DNA from: an uncultured Methylophilaceae bacterium
GTDB lineage: Bacteria > Pseudomonadota > Gammaproteobacteria > Burkholderiales > Methylophilaceae
Reading direction: 5' to 3'
Length of the DNA stretch: 64,000 bases
Assembly: GCA_913009235.1 (NCBI GenBank)
Contig: CAJVXS010000003.1
Location: 1-64,000, forward strand
A program made the translations under genes and the position numbers. The notes beneath the pieces are model-generated. The model had not been told where the DNA came from. It ran no database searches and saw only the letters and a list, made by a program, of their open reading frames with translations. Of this stretch, positions 28,477-38,298 are shown one piece after another (positions within the stretch are counted from its first letter, which is position 1; each line of letters starts with the position of its first letter).

Positions 28477-29464
28477 ACGTAAACGCCTCACTAAAGAATG
28501 CATCCTGTGGCAAACCATGTGCCGCAAGTATTTTCTGTGCATCACCCATCATATTCGGCAAACCGCACACATAAGCTTCATAGCCACTTAAATCAGACAT
28601 GTCGGCTGTAATGGCCTGCTGCACATAACCCGTTCTTCCTGTCCAATCAGATTCGGGTTTAGATAACACGGGCACATAATTAAACGTCGGCACATGCTCT
28701 GCCCAGCGCCTGCATAAATCATCCATATACAAATCTTCCGGCTTACGCCCCCCCCAATATAAGATCATTTGGCGTTGAATATCGTTATAAAGCATATGTT
28801 CGATAATGCCTTTAATCGGCGCGAAGCCTGTGCCTGTAGCGGCGAAGATAATCGGTTTGTTGGATTCATCTCTTAGATAAAAACAACCGAATGGTGCTTC
28901 AATGCGTATGGGGGCTGTTTCTTGCAGATCATTAAAGACGTCCTCAGTAAGCTCTCCGCCCCTGACTAAGCGCAGGTGTAGCTCTAAGCCGCAGCCAGAA
29001 TACGGTGCGTTGGCGATTGAAAAGGCACGGCGCTTGCCGTTCTTTAAAATGAATTCTATATACTGCCCCGGCAAAAATTGCAAGCGCTCACTGCTCGGCA
29101 GTTGAAGGTGTAACGCCACCACATCAGGGGAAAGGACTTTCTTTTTCGATACACGGGCTGATAAGATGCGCGGCATAATGCTAGGCCCTATTGACTCACG
29201 CGCATCAATAGTTAAGCTTTCTAATGGTCTCGCACAGCAAAATAATGCGTTGCCCGCAGCCAGCTCCGCATCTGTCATGGCGCCGCCTTGGTAATCGTCA
29301 TGCATCACTTTGCCAGCAATAACTTTACCTTTACATGAACCACAAGAGCCTGTACGACAGCCATAGGGCAAATTAATACCGCTTTCAATCGCGGCTTCTA
29401 ATACGGTTTGGCTGGGTTTAACCTCAAATACTTGACCGCTGGATTGTATGGTGACTTTTACCAT
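28463..29464 (-). CDS. 2Fe-2S ferredoxin/flavin oxidoreductase (CDP-6-deoxy-glucoseen reductase-like)
   Basis: NAD(P)H-dependent electron-transfer protein. The 333 residues hold an N-terminal plant-type ferredoxin with four cysteines (YGCRTGSCGSC, then LFCCARP), a ferredoxin-reductase FAD domain (GQYIEFILKNGKRRAFSIAN with the RxxS-type motif) and an NAD domain (FAATGTGFAPIKGIIEHML). Genomes often name it after AscD/RfbI, but no sugar-biosynthesis genes are nearby, so the substrate is unknown. GGGAGGAG precedes the ATG. fxsA lies upstream on the same strand. Confidence 0.88.
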   Translation of the reverse strand: MVKVTIQSSGQVFEVKPSQTVLEAAIESGINLPYGCRTGSCGSCKGKVIAGKVMHDDYQGGAMTDAELAAGNALFCCARPLESLTIDARESIGPSIMPRILSARVSKKKVLSPDVVALHLQLPSSERLQFLPGQYIEFILKNGKRRAFSIANAPYSGCGLELHLRLVRGGELTEDVFNDLQETAPIRIEAPFGCFYLRDESNKPIIFAATGTGFAPIKGIIEHMLYNDIQRQMILYWGGRKPEDLYMDDLCRRWAEHVPTFNYVPVLSKPESDWTGRTGYVQQAITADMSDLSGYEAYVCGLPNMMGDAQKILAAHGLPQDAFFSEAFTFAPK

Positions 29465-29519
29465 CTACTCCTCCCAAAACACATTTCTAAAATCTTTTTT
29501 CTAAATGATTTCTTCTGCG

Positions 29520-30017
29520 CTACTTGCCAGGGCCTTCTTTATCAAAAAACATGGTGTTGTCACCTGATGCTGACTCGGTCACCTCCTCGCACTCACCTTC
29601 AATGATGTCATCATTGGCGGGTTGTGAGTCCGCATCGCGACGACTCCCCTCAAAACCACCGCCATAGGTTTGGTAGCTATCAGCATTGGCATCTATTTTC
29701 GGTTGTTGAATCGGAATCAACAATAGGATGGCTGCAATCACATCGGTAATCACGCCAGGGATAACCAATAAAACACCAGCGAATAAATTACGTGCGGCGC
29801 CAATGGCCGCTTTAAATGGGTTGCCGCCGGCTTGTATGCTTTGCATTATTTTGGCGGACATCATTTGCTTTTCGCCCTTAATGAGCTGCAAACCGAGGTA
29901 AGTAATCACGACCAAGTATAATAGCAGCCACCCGCCGTAACGATCGCCAAGCTGAAACAGCAGGTAGATTTCTGCGACGGGAAAAGCGAGTAAAATAGCG
30001 ACAAGTAGTAAACGCAT
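29520..30017 (-). CDS. fxsA: FxsA family membrane protein
   Basis: A 165-residue protein with about three or four hydrophobic segments in its first 110 residues and an acidic soluble tail. The FxsA pattern is clear: FPVAEIYLLFQLGDRYGGW, a KGEKQ loop, NLFAGVLLVIPGVITDVIAA. In E. coli FxsA limits exclusion of phage T7 by F; its normal job is not known. AGGAA precedes the ATG. Divergent from cutA. Confidence 0.88.
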   Translation of the reverse strand: MRLLLVAILLAFPVAEIYLLFQLGDRYGGWLLLYLVVITYLGLQLIKGEKQMMSAKIMQSIQAGGNPFKAAIGAARNLFAGVLLVIPGVITDVIAAILLLIPIQQPKIDANADSYQTYGGGFEGSRRDADSQPANDDIIEGECEEVTESASGDNTMFFDKEGPGK

Positions 30018-30065
30018 AATTTCCTTAATGGATGAAGCAATTAATTAAGCCAGTATCTAAAAACA

Positions 30066-30404
30066 ATGTCAGATAACAATATGCCTGAGACTAATATTAT
30101 AGTCGTGTTAACACATGTGCCAGACCAAATTTGCGCGCAAGCTATTGCTAACGCGCTGATTAAGAGCAAGCTAGCCGCCTGTGTTAGTATTGGCGCGGCT
30201 TGTCAGTCAGTATATGAGTGGGGAAGTGAAGTGCAAACGCAAACTGAGTTTCCGCTATACATCAAAACCAACCAAGATTACTATACCAAAATAGAGGCCC
30301 TGGTTGTAGAAATGCACCCCTACGAACTTCCTGACATCCTCGTACTCAGTGTACATGGTGGCTATGGCCCCTATTTACAATGGGTGAATGACCAAACTTT
30401 ATGA
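30066..30404 (+). CDS. cutA: Divalent cation tolerance protein CutA
   Basis: Small trimeric protein of the CutA1 family, linked to copper and other metal tolerance. The 112-residue sequence shows ALIKSKLAACVSIG, SVYEWGSEVQTQTEFPLYIKT and HPYELPDILVL, all typical. It ends seven bases before dsbD, the same gene order as the E. coli cutA locus, so they are probably co-transcribed. Confidence 0.95.
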   Translation: MSDNNMPETNIIVVLTHVPDQICAQAIANALIKSKLAACVSIGAACQSVYEWGSEVQTQTEFPLYIKTNQDYYTKIEALVVEMHPYELPDILVLSVHGGYGPYLQWVNDQTL

Positions 30405-30411
30405 GACAACA

Positions 30412-32304
30412 ATGTTAAAACGTTTTTCAAAAACTGCTGCTTTGTTCAGCACCCTTTTATTGCTGACAGCACAGCTTAGCCTTGTGACCAATAGTTTCGC
30501 CGGCTTGAGTACCTTTGCGGATGAAGATGATAATTCATTCCTACATCCTGATAAAGCATTCAGCCTGGGTGTCGTCGCCAAAGATAACAGCACCTTAGAG
30601 GCGATATTCACAATTGCACCAGGTTACTATCTATATAAAGACCGCATTCAATTTGCCATTAAAGACGCTGCACTAGGGTCGATTAAGGCTGTTGAATTGC
30701 CAGCAGGGGATATGAAGGATGATCCTAATTTTGGGGCGAAAGAAGTCTATCACCATGATTTTGCAGTGAGCCTTCCCATTAAAAACGCCGCAAAAGATGT
30801 CGTTATCCATGCGCGCTATCAAGGCTGTAGTGAAAAGGGGCTTTGCTATGCTCCGCAATTAAAGGCATTGAATATTGCGATGTCTGATGCGCAGACCTCG
30901 GCCAACGTCTCGAGTGCGGCGGCCTCCAACGCAATGGTAACAACAAGCAACGAAGACGAAGCCACCACCTTATTAAAAAGCGGAACGTTATGGCTCATTG
31001 CTGGGGGATTCTTTGGCTTTGGCTTATTACTATCTTTTACGCCTTGTGTCTTACCAATGATTCCCATCTTATCTGGCATCATTGTCGGTGATAAAAAAGC
31101 TCACAAAGCGGAAACCAGCCGTCTGCACAGTTTTAATCTTTCACTGGCTTATGTATTAGGCATTGCTCTCAGCTACACCGCCGCAGGTATTGCTGCCGGA
31201 TTGTCAGGGCACCTGCTCAGTAGCGCATTACAAAGCCCATGGGTACTGACAGCAACTTCTTTGATTTTTGTGGTTCTATCGTTTTCAATGTTTGGCTTTT
31301 ATGAGCTGAGATTACCGAGCGCCATAGAGGAACGCATGGTCAACACCACCAACAAACTAAAAGGTGGCCAGCTCCTTGGTGTATTTGCGATGGGCGTTAT
31401 TTCAGCACTTATTGTGAGCCCATGTGTTGCAGCACCATTAGCTGGTGCGCTCATTTATATTAGCCAAACGCGCGATGTTGTTTTGGGCGGCGTGGCTTTA
31501 TTTGCACTATCTATCGGCATGGGTGTGCCACTTTTACTCATCGGTGCTTCTGCAGGACACATCTTGCCAAAAGCGGGTGGCTGGATGACAGCTGTACGCA
31601 ACGCCTTCGGCCTGCTGATGTTGGCTGTGGCTATTTTCATCGTGTCTCATATTATTCCAATGGGGGTGCAACTAGGTCTATGGTCAGCCTTGTTGATTAT
31701 TCCTGCCATCTATTTACACACTTTAAATAGCCCTCCCTTAGACAGCGCCACTGGCAGATCGCAAACTTGGATGCGCTTATGGAGAGGGTTCAGCATTATG
31801 CTACTAATCATGGGCTTTGCCTTGTTAGTAGGCGCATTATCGGGGGCAAAATCCCCCTTACAGCCGTTTTCTGGCTTAAGCCTATCCAACAATCAACAAA
31901 CCCAAAATCACTTACCTTTTATACGCGTTAAAAATGCGGCTGAACTCGATGCGCGCATCGGCGAAGCGAACGGTAAAATCGTGATGCTGGATTTCTATGC
32001 TGACTGGTGTACTTCGTGTAAAGAAATGGAGCTATTAACGCTTAGCGACCCAGCCGTGCAGGCAGCCCTAAAAGATGCCGTTTTATTACAAGCCGATGTC
32101 ACTGACAACACCCCTGAAGACATTGCTTTATTACAGCGCTTTAATTTATATGGGCCTCCCGCCATTGTTTTTTTCAGCCGAGCTGGGCAAGAAATCAACC
32201 TGGCTCGTGTCATTGGTTATGAGGGCGTGTCTACATTTTTGGCCTCCATTAACCGTATTAATTCACTAAAAGCGGATGAATGTAACCCCTTTCTTGCTTG
32301 CTAA
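30412..32304 (+). CDS. dsbD: Thiol:disulfide interchange protein DsbD
   Basis: Inner-membrane protein that moves reducing power from cytoplasmic thioredoxin to the periplasm. From ATG 30412 it is 630 residues: a signal peptide (to about 32), periplasmic N-domain with the pair CSEKGLC, eight-helix membrane domain with cysteines in FTPCVLP and SPCVAAP, and a C-terminal thioredoxin-like domain with WCTSC. All three cysteine pairs are intact. It also feeds cytochrome c maturation; a TlpA-type protein follows 62 bases later. Confidence 0.96.
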   Translation: MLKRFSKTAALFSTLLLLTAQLSLVTNSFAGLSTFADEDDNSFLHPDKAFSLGVVAKDNSTLEAIFTIAPGYYLYKDRIQFAIKDAALGSIKAVELPAGDMKDDPNFGAKEVYHHDFAVSLPIKNAAKDVVIHARYQGCSEKGLCYAPQLKALNIAMSDAQTSANVSSAAASNAMVTTSNEDEATTLLKSGTLWLIAGGFFGFGLLLSFTPCVLPMIPILSGIIVGDKKAHKAETSRLHSFNLSLAYVLGIALSYTAAGIAAGLSGHLLSSALQSPWVLTATSLIFVVLSFSMFGFYELRLPSAIEERMVNTTNKLKGGQLLGVFAMGVISALIVSPCVAAPLAGALIYISQTRDVVLGGVALFALSIGMGVPLLLIGASAGHILPKAGGWMTAVRNAFGLLMLAVAIFIVSHIIPMGVQLGLWSALLIIPAIYLHTLNSPPLDSATGRSQTWMRLWRGFSIMLLIMGFALLVGALSGAKSPLQPFSGLSLSNNQQTQNHLPFIRVKNAAELDARIGEANGKIVMLDFYADWCTSCKEMELLTLSDPAVQAALKDAVLLQADVTDNTPEDIALLQRFNLYGPPAIVFFSRAGQEINLARVIGYEGVSTFLASINRINSLKADECNPFLAC

Positions 32305-32366
32305 CTTCAACAATTCAACACCAATAGCTCAATACCAACATCTTTAATATTAATCGATTAAATACC

Positions 32367-32903
32367 ATGTTAAATAAACTTACCACCCCCATTGGCGCCA
32401 TCCTTTTATTCGTTTGCATTGCTATTCCAACTAGCTATTTTTCATCTGAAAAAAAAATGAGACTAAACGTAATTGAAGCTCCGACGGCTGAGCTATTTTC
32501 TATTACGCTGCCAGATGAGAATGGTGATCCGCAGGCCTTGAATCAGTGGCAAGGGAAAGCGGTGGTTTTAAATTTTTGGGCGACTTGGTGCGGACCATGT
32601 CGTGAAGAAATCCCAGAACTATCAGAGTTGCACACTGAATACAAAGATAAGAATGTGGTGGTGCTTGGTATTGCATTAGATGAAATTGATGCGATCAAAG
32701 AATTTGCAGAGGAAATGCTTGTTAGCTACCCACTATTTTCTGCTGAAAATGTTGGCGGCCAATTGGCAGCAACCCTAGGTAACGATAAAAATGTCCTGCC
32801 TTACACGGTGATTATTAAACCAGATGGTACGGTTGCTAACGCCTATTTTGGCCGCATTTCTAAGGCGCTTCTAGAAGAAACACTAGTTAAATTAATACCA
32901 TAA
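32367..32903 (+). CDS. TlpA-type membrane-anchored thioredoxin-like protein
   Basis: A 178-residue protein with an N-terminal membrane anchor (IGAILLFVCIAIPTSYF), then a TlpA/ResA-like fold: NFWATWCGPCREEIPELSEL holds the WCGPC active site, and PYTVIIKPDG holds the cis-proline. Such proteins reduce periplasmic disulfides, often those of apocytochrome c. Its place right after dsbD suggests DsbD as the electron donor; this is inference. Confidence 0.92.
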   Translation: MLNKLTTPIGAILLFVCIAIPTSYFSSEKKMRLNVIEAPTAELFSITLPDENGDPQALNQWQGKAVVLNFWATWCGPCREEIPELSELHTEYKDKNVVVLGIALDEIDAIKEFAEEMLVSYPLFSAENVGGQLAATLGNDKNVLPYTVIIKPDGTVANAYFGRISKALLEETLVKLIP

Positions 32904-33060
32904 AACTTAACCAGTCCATTCAGCTGCTTAGCTCGCCCACCAATAAAACATATTCATTAAACTTCGCTTAAATGTTGCAAATAAGCTGGACAAAATAGCT
33001 TAACTTCGGCAAACTTGCTCATGATGAACATATTCAAACATTGTGACAGGGCATTAAAAA

Positions 33061-33513
33061 ATGGCAGCAAAATCAATTTTAGTAATACATGGTCCTAATC
33101 TTAACCTGCTAGGCGCTCGCGAGCCCGAGCATTATGGCCATGCAACATTAGGTAGTATCAATACCAACTTGAGTGCGGTAGCAAAAACAGCTGGCATTGC
33201 ATTAGAAGCGTACCAAAGCAATGCTGAAGCAGATATCGTCGCTAAAATTCACACATTAGCAACAGAAAAAGTTGATTTCATTATCATCAACCCTGCTGCC
33301 TTTACGCATACATCAGTTTCTATTCGCGATGCTATTTCAGCCGTTAACATTCCCTTTATTGAAGTACATTTATCAAATGTGTTCACTCGTGAGAGCTTTC
33401 GGCACCACTCTTACTTTAGTGATATAGCAGTAGGCGTGATCAGCGGTTTAGGTGCCGATGGTTATGCCGCGGCACTACGCTTTGCTATTAATCAACTAAA
33501 TGCTAAATTATAA
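33061..33513 (+). CDS. aroQ: 3-dehydroquinate dehydratase, type II
   Basis: Third step of the shikimate pathway. The 150-residue protein is the small dodecameric type: [17 protein letters not shown] carries the catalytic tyrosine, [15 protein letters not shown] the substrate-binding Asn and His, and [18 protein letters not shown] completes the site. It stands directly before accB-accC, a conserved neighbourhood in many proteobacteria. Confidence 0.97.
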   Translation: MAAKSILVIHGPNLNLLGAREPEHYGHATLGSINTNLSAVAKTAGIALEAYQSNAEADIVAKIHTLATEKVDFIIINPAAFTHTSVSIRDAISAVNIPFIEVHLSNVFTRESFRHHSYFSDIAVGVISGLGADGYAAALRFAINQLNAKL

Positions 33514-33536
33514 AACGGATTATTTGAGGAGTTACC

Positions 33537-33989
33537 ATGGATTTACGTAAGTTAAAAAAATTAATTGATTTAGTTGAAGAGTCAGGCATTACTGAGCTAG
33601 AGCTGACTGAAGGTGAAGAAAAAGTGCGTATTAGTCGTGCGACACAAGCTACTCCTCAAGTCACTCAACAGGTGGCCGCAGCGCCTGCTCCATTAGCGAC
33701 CCCGCCTGCTCCATTAGCGACCCCGACTGCTGAGGCTGCGCCTGAGCCGATGCAAGGCCATATGGTAGAGTCGCCGATGGTTGGTACTTTCTACCGATCA
33801 TCTTCGCCAGAAGCAGGTGCTTTTGTGCAAGTCGGCGATACTGTTGAGGTTGGTGAAACGCTTTGTATTATTGAGGCCATGAAGCTGCTCAATGAAATCG
33901 AGAGTGATAAAGCGGGCGTAGTGAAGAAGATATTAATTGAAAATGGTCAGCCAGTTGAATACGGCGAGACTTTATTTGTGATTGGATAA
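33537..33989 (+). CDS. accB: Acetyl-CoA carboxylase biotin carboxyl carrier protein
   Basis: Carries biotin for acetyl-CoA carboxylase, the first step of fatty acid synthesis. The 150-residue protein has an N-terminal helical segment ([19 protein letters not shown]), an Ala/Pro-rich linker at about 42-75, and the biotinyl domain with the biotin lysine in EAMKLLNEI (AMKL rather than the usual AMKM). The linker contains a perfect 21-base duplication. GAGGAG lies before the ATG. accC follows within five bases. Confidence 0.97.
   Translation: MDLRKLKKLIDLVEESGITELELTEGEEKVRISRATQATPQVTQQVAAAPAPLATPPAPLATPTAEAAPEPMQGHMVESPMVGTFYRSSSPEAGAFVQVGDTVEVGETLCIIEAMKLLNEIESDKAGVVKKILIENGQPVEYGETLFVIG
33684..33725 (+). 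repeat. In-frame 21-bp tandem duplication in the accB linker
   Basis: Two identical adjacent 21-base units (33684-33704, 33705-33725), each coding PAPLATP, lie in the flexible Ala/Pro linker. Perfect identity including silent positions points to a recent slippage event or gene-conversion upkeep. Confidence 0.9.
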
Positions 33990-33993
33990 TTGT

Positions 33994-35343
33994 ATGTTTG
34001 AAAAGATATTAATTGCCAATAGAGGTGAGGTTGCGCTTCGCGTGCAGCGTGCCTGCCGAGAAATGGGTATTAAGACGGTTACGGTGCATTCCGAGGCCGA
34101 TAAAGAAGCTAAATATGTCAAGCTTGCAGATGAGTCTGTTTGTATTGGCCCTGCTTCTTCTACGCTCAGCTATCTAAATATTCCTGCTGTCATCAGTGCT
34201 GCTGAAGTGACTGATGCGCAAGCCATTCACCCTGGCTATGGTTTCTTGTCTGAAAATGCTGACTTTGCGGAACGTGTAGAACAAAGCGGCTTTACTTTTA
34301 TCGGCCCTAAAGCTGAAACGATTCGATTAATGGGCGATAAGGTTTCTGCCAAAGAAGCAATGAAAAAAGCAGGCATTCCTTGTGTGCCAGGTTCTGATGG
34401 TGAGTTGTCAGATGATCCAGCCATCATGAAGGCGACTGCTAAAAAAGTCGGCTACCCAGTGATTATTAAAGCGGCGGGTGGTGGTGGTGGCCGTGGTATG
34501 CGCGTTGTGCACACAGAGGCAGCATTGGTTAACGCAGTGGCCATGACAAAAGCCGAGGCTGAAAACTTTTTTGGTAACCCTGTCGTGTACATGGAAAAAT
34601 TTTTAGGGAACCCTCGCCATATTGAAATTCAAGTGCTCGCTGATAAGTTTGGCAACGCTATTTACTTAGGTGATCGTGACTGCTCTATGCAACGCCGTCA
34701 TCAAAAGGTGGTTGAGGAAGCGCCATCTCCGTTATTAGCTACTAAGTTACGTAATAAAATTGGTGAGCGCTGTGCTGAGGCCTGCCGCAAAATTGGCTAT
34801 CATGGCGCGGGTACTTTTGAGTTCTTATATGAAAATGGTGAATTCTTCTTTATTGAAATGAATACGCGTTTGCAAGTTGAGCATACAGTAACAGAAATGA
34901 TTACTGGCATTGATTTAGTACGCCAACAAATCAATATTGCTGCTGGCAAAAAGCTAGGCTTACGTCAAAAAGATGTGCAATTAAATGGCCACTCCATTGA
35001 GTGCCGTATTAATGCTGAAGATCCTTATACGTTTGTACCATCACCCGGCAAGATTCATCGTTTCCATATGCCAGGTGGGCCAGGCGTGCGTATTGATACG
35101 CATGCTTATGGTGGTTATACCGTTTCACCACACTATGATTCAATGATTTGCAAATTAATCACCTATGGCGCAACACGTGAGCAAGCCATCGCTCGTATGC
35201 GCATTGCTTTATCTGAGATGTCGGTCCAAGGAATTAAAACTAACATAGCACTACATATAGATTTAATGGCCGATGCTGCTTTCCATCTTGGTGGTACTAG
35301 TATTCACCACCTTGAACAGAAGCTAGGCCTGTCAGAAAAATAA
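33994..35343 (+). CDS. accC: Acetyl-CoA carboxylase biotin carboxylase subunit
   Basis: ATP-dependent carboxylation of biotin on AccB. The 449-residue protein starts [20 protein letters not shown], has the ATP-grasp glycine loop [14 protein letters not shown] and the [18 protein letters not shown] active-site stretch. Start at ATG 33994, four bases after the accB stop; a start at 33982 would overlap accB. Followed two bases later by prmA. Confidence 0.98.
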   Translation: MFEKILIANRGEVALRVQRACREMGIKTVTVHSEADKEAKYVKLADESVCIGPASSTLSYLNIPAVISAAEVTDAQAIHPGYGFLSENADFAERVEQSGFTFIGPKAETIRLMGDKVSAKEAMKKAGIPCVPGSDGELSDDPAIMKATAKKVGYPVIIKAAGGGGGRGMRVVHTEAALVNAVAMTKAEAENFFGNPVVYMEKFLGNPRHIEIQVLADKFGNAIYLGDRDCSMQRRHQKVVEEAPSPLLATKLRNKIGERCAEACRKIGYHGAGTFEFLYENGEFFFIEMNTRLQVEHTVTEMITGIDLVRQQINIAAGKKLGLRQKDVQLNGHSIECRINAEDPYTFVPSPGKIHRFHMPGGPGVRIDTHAYGGYTVSPHYDSMICKLITYGATREQAIARMRIALSEMSVQGIKTNIALHIDLMADAAFHLGGTSIHHLEQKLGLSEK

Positions 35344-35345
35344 TC

Positions 35346-36239
35346 ATGGCTTGGCTGTTACTTAGAATCCAAGCGAATAGTGAAAATGCGGGGTCCATTA
35401 GTGACGCGCTAATAGAGCTGGGCGCGCTTTCTGCAAGCATTGAAGACGCGCATGCAGAAACTCAATCTGAGCAAGCCATATTTGGGGAGCCTGGCGATCC
35501 GCCACCTGGTATTTGGCAGAAAAATATCGTGACTGCCATGCTAGATGAATCTGTAGATGTCGCACAATTATTGCGAGCACTACAAACAGAAACCAAAATC
35601 CCGCAGTTTAACTATGTGACTGAAACCATAGAAGAGCAAGATTGGGTGCGTGACACACAATCTCAGTTTGACCCTATCCACATCACTGACAAGCTGTGGA
35701 TTGTACCTACCTGGCACACGAGCCCAAACGAAGCTGCAATTAATATCATTTTAGATCCAGGGCTGGCTTTTGGAACAGGCAGCCACCCAACCACGCATTT
35801 ATGTTTAGAGTGGTTAACGCAGCAAAATAATTTACATGGAGCAGATGTGCTTGATTATGGCTGCGGATCTGGCATCTTAGCCATTGCGGCAAAAAAACTG
35901 GGTTCAAAAAAAACCGTTGGGGTTGATATTGATAGACAGGCGGTTATTTCAAGCTGCTTTAATGCTGAGCAAAATAAAACGACTGACATCGACTTTTACG
36001 ATGCACGTGACTTTGGTAAACAAACATTTGATATCGTTGTTGCGAACATTTTATCTAGCGCATTAATGGTGCTGGCGCCAGCACTAGCAAAATATTGCAA
36101 ACCTGGCGGTAAAATAGCCTTGTCCGGGATACTAGAAGAACAAATCGGAGCGCTGATTGCTCGTTACTCTGAATGGTTTACAATGGAGGCTCCGACTCAG
36201 AAAGATGCATGGGTTCTGCTAACTGGCGTTAAAAAATGA
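35346..36239 (+). CDS. prmA: Ribosomal protein L11 methyltransferase
   Basis: SAM-dependent enzyme that trimethylates L11. The 297-residue protein has an N-terminal substrate-recognition domain, the linker motif LAFGTGSHPTTHLCLEWL, the SAM-binding motif VLDYGCGSGILAIAA and the catalytic-loop VANILSSAL. It overlaps the DUF3426 gene by four bases. The accB-accC-prmA-DUF3426 order is common in betaproteobacteria. Confidence 0.96.
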   Translation: MAWLLLRIQANSENAGSISDALIELGALSASIEDAHAETQSEQAIFGEPGDPPPGIWQKNIVTAMLDESVDVAQLLRALQTETKIPQFNYVTETIEEQDWVRDTQSQFDPIHITDKLWIVPTWHTSPNEAAINIILDPGLAFGTGSHPTTHLCLEWLTQQNNLHGADVLDYGCGSGILAIAAKKLGSKKTVGVDIDRQAVISSCFNAEQNKTTDIDFYDARDFGKQTFDIVVANILSSALMVLAPALAKYCKPGGKIALSGILEEQIGALIARYSEWFTMEAPTQKDAWVLLTGVKK

Positions 36240-37018
36240 AATGCACTACCTCCTGCCCACAGTGTGACACGCACTTTTTACTCAATGATGAACTGATAGC
36301 AGCTTGTGGCGGGAAGGTGCAATGTGGCTGCTGCGAACATATATTTAATGCCTCAGACAGGCTCACTGAAGTTGGCGATGACATCACCAGTGCTGGCGAG
36401 CATCAGACCTCTGTAGAAAGCACACTTCAAGAAAGCACGGCGGCTATTAGCTCGGGTGCTGTTATGGCCACCAAAGTAAAAGAAGGGGGCCCTGAAGTAA
36501 CACTTAACCTTGATAGGGTTAAGAAAAGCCATAAAGAGCCAGGCCTGCACTCTTTCCAATCCATGCTCATTGGCTTGCTTCTTTTGCTTGCTCTTATTCT
36601 CCAAGCCGTCTATTTTTTTCGTGGGGCGATTGCATCAGAGTACCCACAGTTAAAACCCTCCTTTGAGCGCGTTTGTAAGAAGCTCAAATGTGCGATTGGT
36701 TTACCGCACAATCTACACCTCATCAGCATTGGTGATTCAGCCATGCAAGAAGATAGGGACTTTCAGTCCGTAATTAATTTCTCTAGCTCACTACAGAACA
36801 AGGCAACATACCCGCAAGCTTATCCCAATATTGCGCTCACATTAACCGATAGTGATGGTGTCCCTGTGATTAAGAAATTAATGACGCCAAAAGAATATTT
36901 AGCCTCTGAGAAAAAATTTACACAAGGGCTAGCTCCCCATGAAGTTGCTAATATTAAAATAGCACTTCTCGTCGATGAGGCTAGTGTGGCGAGCTACCGT
37001 CTATTCTTATTGTACTAA
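36236..37018 (+). CDS. Zinc-ribbon and DUF3426 domain membrane protein
   Basis: A 260-residue protein with an N-terminal zinc ribbon (four cysteines in CPQC and CGCC, about 8-40), a low-complexity linker, one membrane segment at about 108-126 (MLIGLLLLLALILQAVYFF), and a DUF3426 domain beyond it. Two cysteines (CKKLKC) lie just after the membrane. The topology suggests a cytoplasmic metal-binding head and a periplasmic domain; the role is not known. Start overlaps the prmA end by four bases. Confidence 0.88.
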   Translation: MKCTTSCPQCDTHFLLNDELIAACGGKVQCGCCEHIFNASDRLTEVGDDITSAGEHQTSVESTLQESTAAISSGAVMATKVKEGGPEVTLNLDRVKKSHKEPGLHSFQSMLIGLLLLLALILQAVYFFRGAIASEYPQLKPSFERVCKKLKCAIGLPHNLHLISIGDSAMQEDRDFQSVINFSSSLQNKATYPQAYPNIALTLTDSDGVPVIKKLMTPKEYLASEKKFTQGLAPHEVANIKIALLVDEASVASYRLFLLY

Positions 37019-37053
37019 GCTTTTTCTTCTCCGCGTTCTCTAGTCGGGCCTAC

Positions 37054-37953
37054 TTAAGCTTTTTCGAACACCGCATGGTTTGCAGCCTTAATTGCTTCTA
37101 CCAATTTCTCAATCGCCTGGGTCCGCACAAAACTCTTACGCCAAGCAATCGCAATTCTTCTCGTTGGTACTGGCTTGGTAAATGGAATCACCGCCAATAA
37201 AGGATTTTTATATTTTACTCTTGTCGCTGTTGATGGCAGTACGGTGATCCCTAAATTAGAAGCAACCATATTGCGGATTGTTTCTAATGAATTTCCTTGC
37301 AAGACCTCTCCTTTGCGTGACAATTCTGGGCATGCTTGTGTCACTTGATTGCTAAAGCAATGTCCATTATTGAGCAGCAGCACCTTTTCTTCAGACAATT
37401 CCTCAGGTTGAATCGTCTTTCTCTTTGCCCAATGATGACTCGCTGGCACCACTACAGAAAATGGTTCGTCATATAAGGCCTGCACTTCAATTCCAGGAAA
37501 ATCAAACGGCAGCGCGATAATCGCAGCATCAATCACGCCATTTTTAAGCTGGGTCTCCAAGCTCTCCGTTAGATTCTCCTCTACTTCTAATGGCATTTCT
37601 GAAACACTCTTTCGTAAAATCGGAATAATCTCTGGTAATAAATATGGCCCTACCGAATGAATCATGCCAAGCTTAAACAAGCCTTGCAGCGGATTAGTGC
37701 CAAGCTTGGCCATTTCTTTTAAACGGCCTGACTGCTCTAATATGATGTTCGCCTGCTGAATAAGCTGCTCACCAACTTTAGTGGGCTTCACTTCACTTCG
37801 GCTACGCTCAAAGATAATCACGCCCAACTCTTGCTCTAGCTTTTTAATGCCTAAACTTAAGGCTGGCTGTGTCACAAAACACTTTTCTGCTGCACGTCTA
37901 AAATTGCGTTCTTGAGCAATGGCTACGACAAACTTAAGTTCATTTAAAGTCAC
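37054..37953 (-). CDS. oxyR: Hydrogen-peroxide sensor regulator OxyR
   Basis: LysR-family activator of peroxide defence. The N-terminal winged helix (NFRRAAEKCFVTQPALSLGIKKLE) and C-terminal sensor domain are complete. Starting at GTG 37953, six bases after GGAG, the protein is 299 residues and the redox cysteines in GHCFSNQVTQACPE fall exactly at 199 and 208, the E. coli numbers. The upstream ATG (37965) would shift this by four. No target gene such as katG or ahpC is adjacent. Its promoter carries a LysR-type palindrome. Confidence 0.95.
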   Translation of the reverse strand: MTLNELKFVVAIAQERNFRRAAEKCFVTQPALSLGIKKLEQELGVIIFERSRSEVKPTKVGEQLIQQANIILEQSGRLKEMAKLGTNPLQGLFKLGMIHSVGPYLLPEIIPILRKSVSEMPLEVEENLTESLETQLKNGVIDAAIIALPFDFPGIEVQALYDEPFSVVVPASHHWAKRKTIQPEELSEEKVLLLNNGHCFSNQVTQACPELSRKGEVLQGNSLETIRNMVASNLGITVLPSTATRVKYKNPLLAVIPFTKPVPTRRIAIAWRKSFVRTQAIEKLVEAIKAANHAVFEKA

Positions 37954-37980
37954 GCCTCGCTCCATTCATTATTTGAATAA

Positions 37981-38009
37981 ATCATATATTGATTAGTTTT
38001 ATTAATCAA
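37981..38009 (-). promoter_or_regulatory. oxyR promoter with overlapping LysR-type palindrome
   Basis: On the minus strand: TTGATT (38004-38009), 17-base spacer, TATGAT (37981-37986). An interrupted palindrome, TTGATTA-N7-TAATCAA (37989-38009), covers the -35 and most of the spacer. A dyad with a T-N11-A core placed over its own promoter is the usual autorepression design of LysR regulators. The rest of the 37966-38298 gap shows no further gene and only AT-rich sequence. Confidence 0.6.
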
Positions 38010-38298
38010 CTAAGCCAACCAGTCAAATTATCGTCATGCCCAAACATTAATATGGCTCCGTAGTTAATGTAACCCCTCTATTTAATCCCTCGCTGAGGAG
38101 ATTTTTTGTCATGTTTCTAAACTTAAAACAACTAATAGTGATATTTATTTTAAAATACACTATTCCTTTCAGTGGTGAGATGTGCCTGCTGATTGACCAT
38201 GCCCCAAATGCGGCGTATCGAAAGCGGCGCTTGATATGGTTGTGCTCTAATAGCTTCAATTGGCAACAACGTTAAATCATTTAAAAAAACCAACCTAC

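Noticed and set aside
28463-29464. Ferredoxin reductase as an ascD sugar-pathway enzyme
   Set aside because: The domain layout fits, but no deoxysugar genes are nearby. The family name is inherited from distant relatives, so no gene symbol was given.
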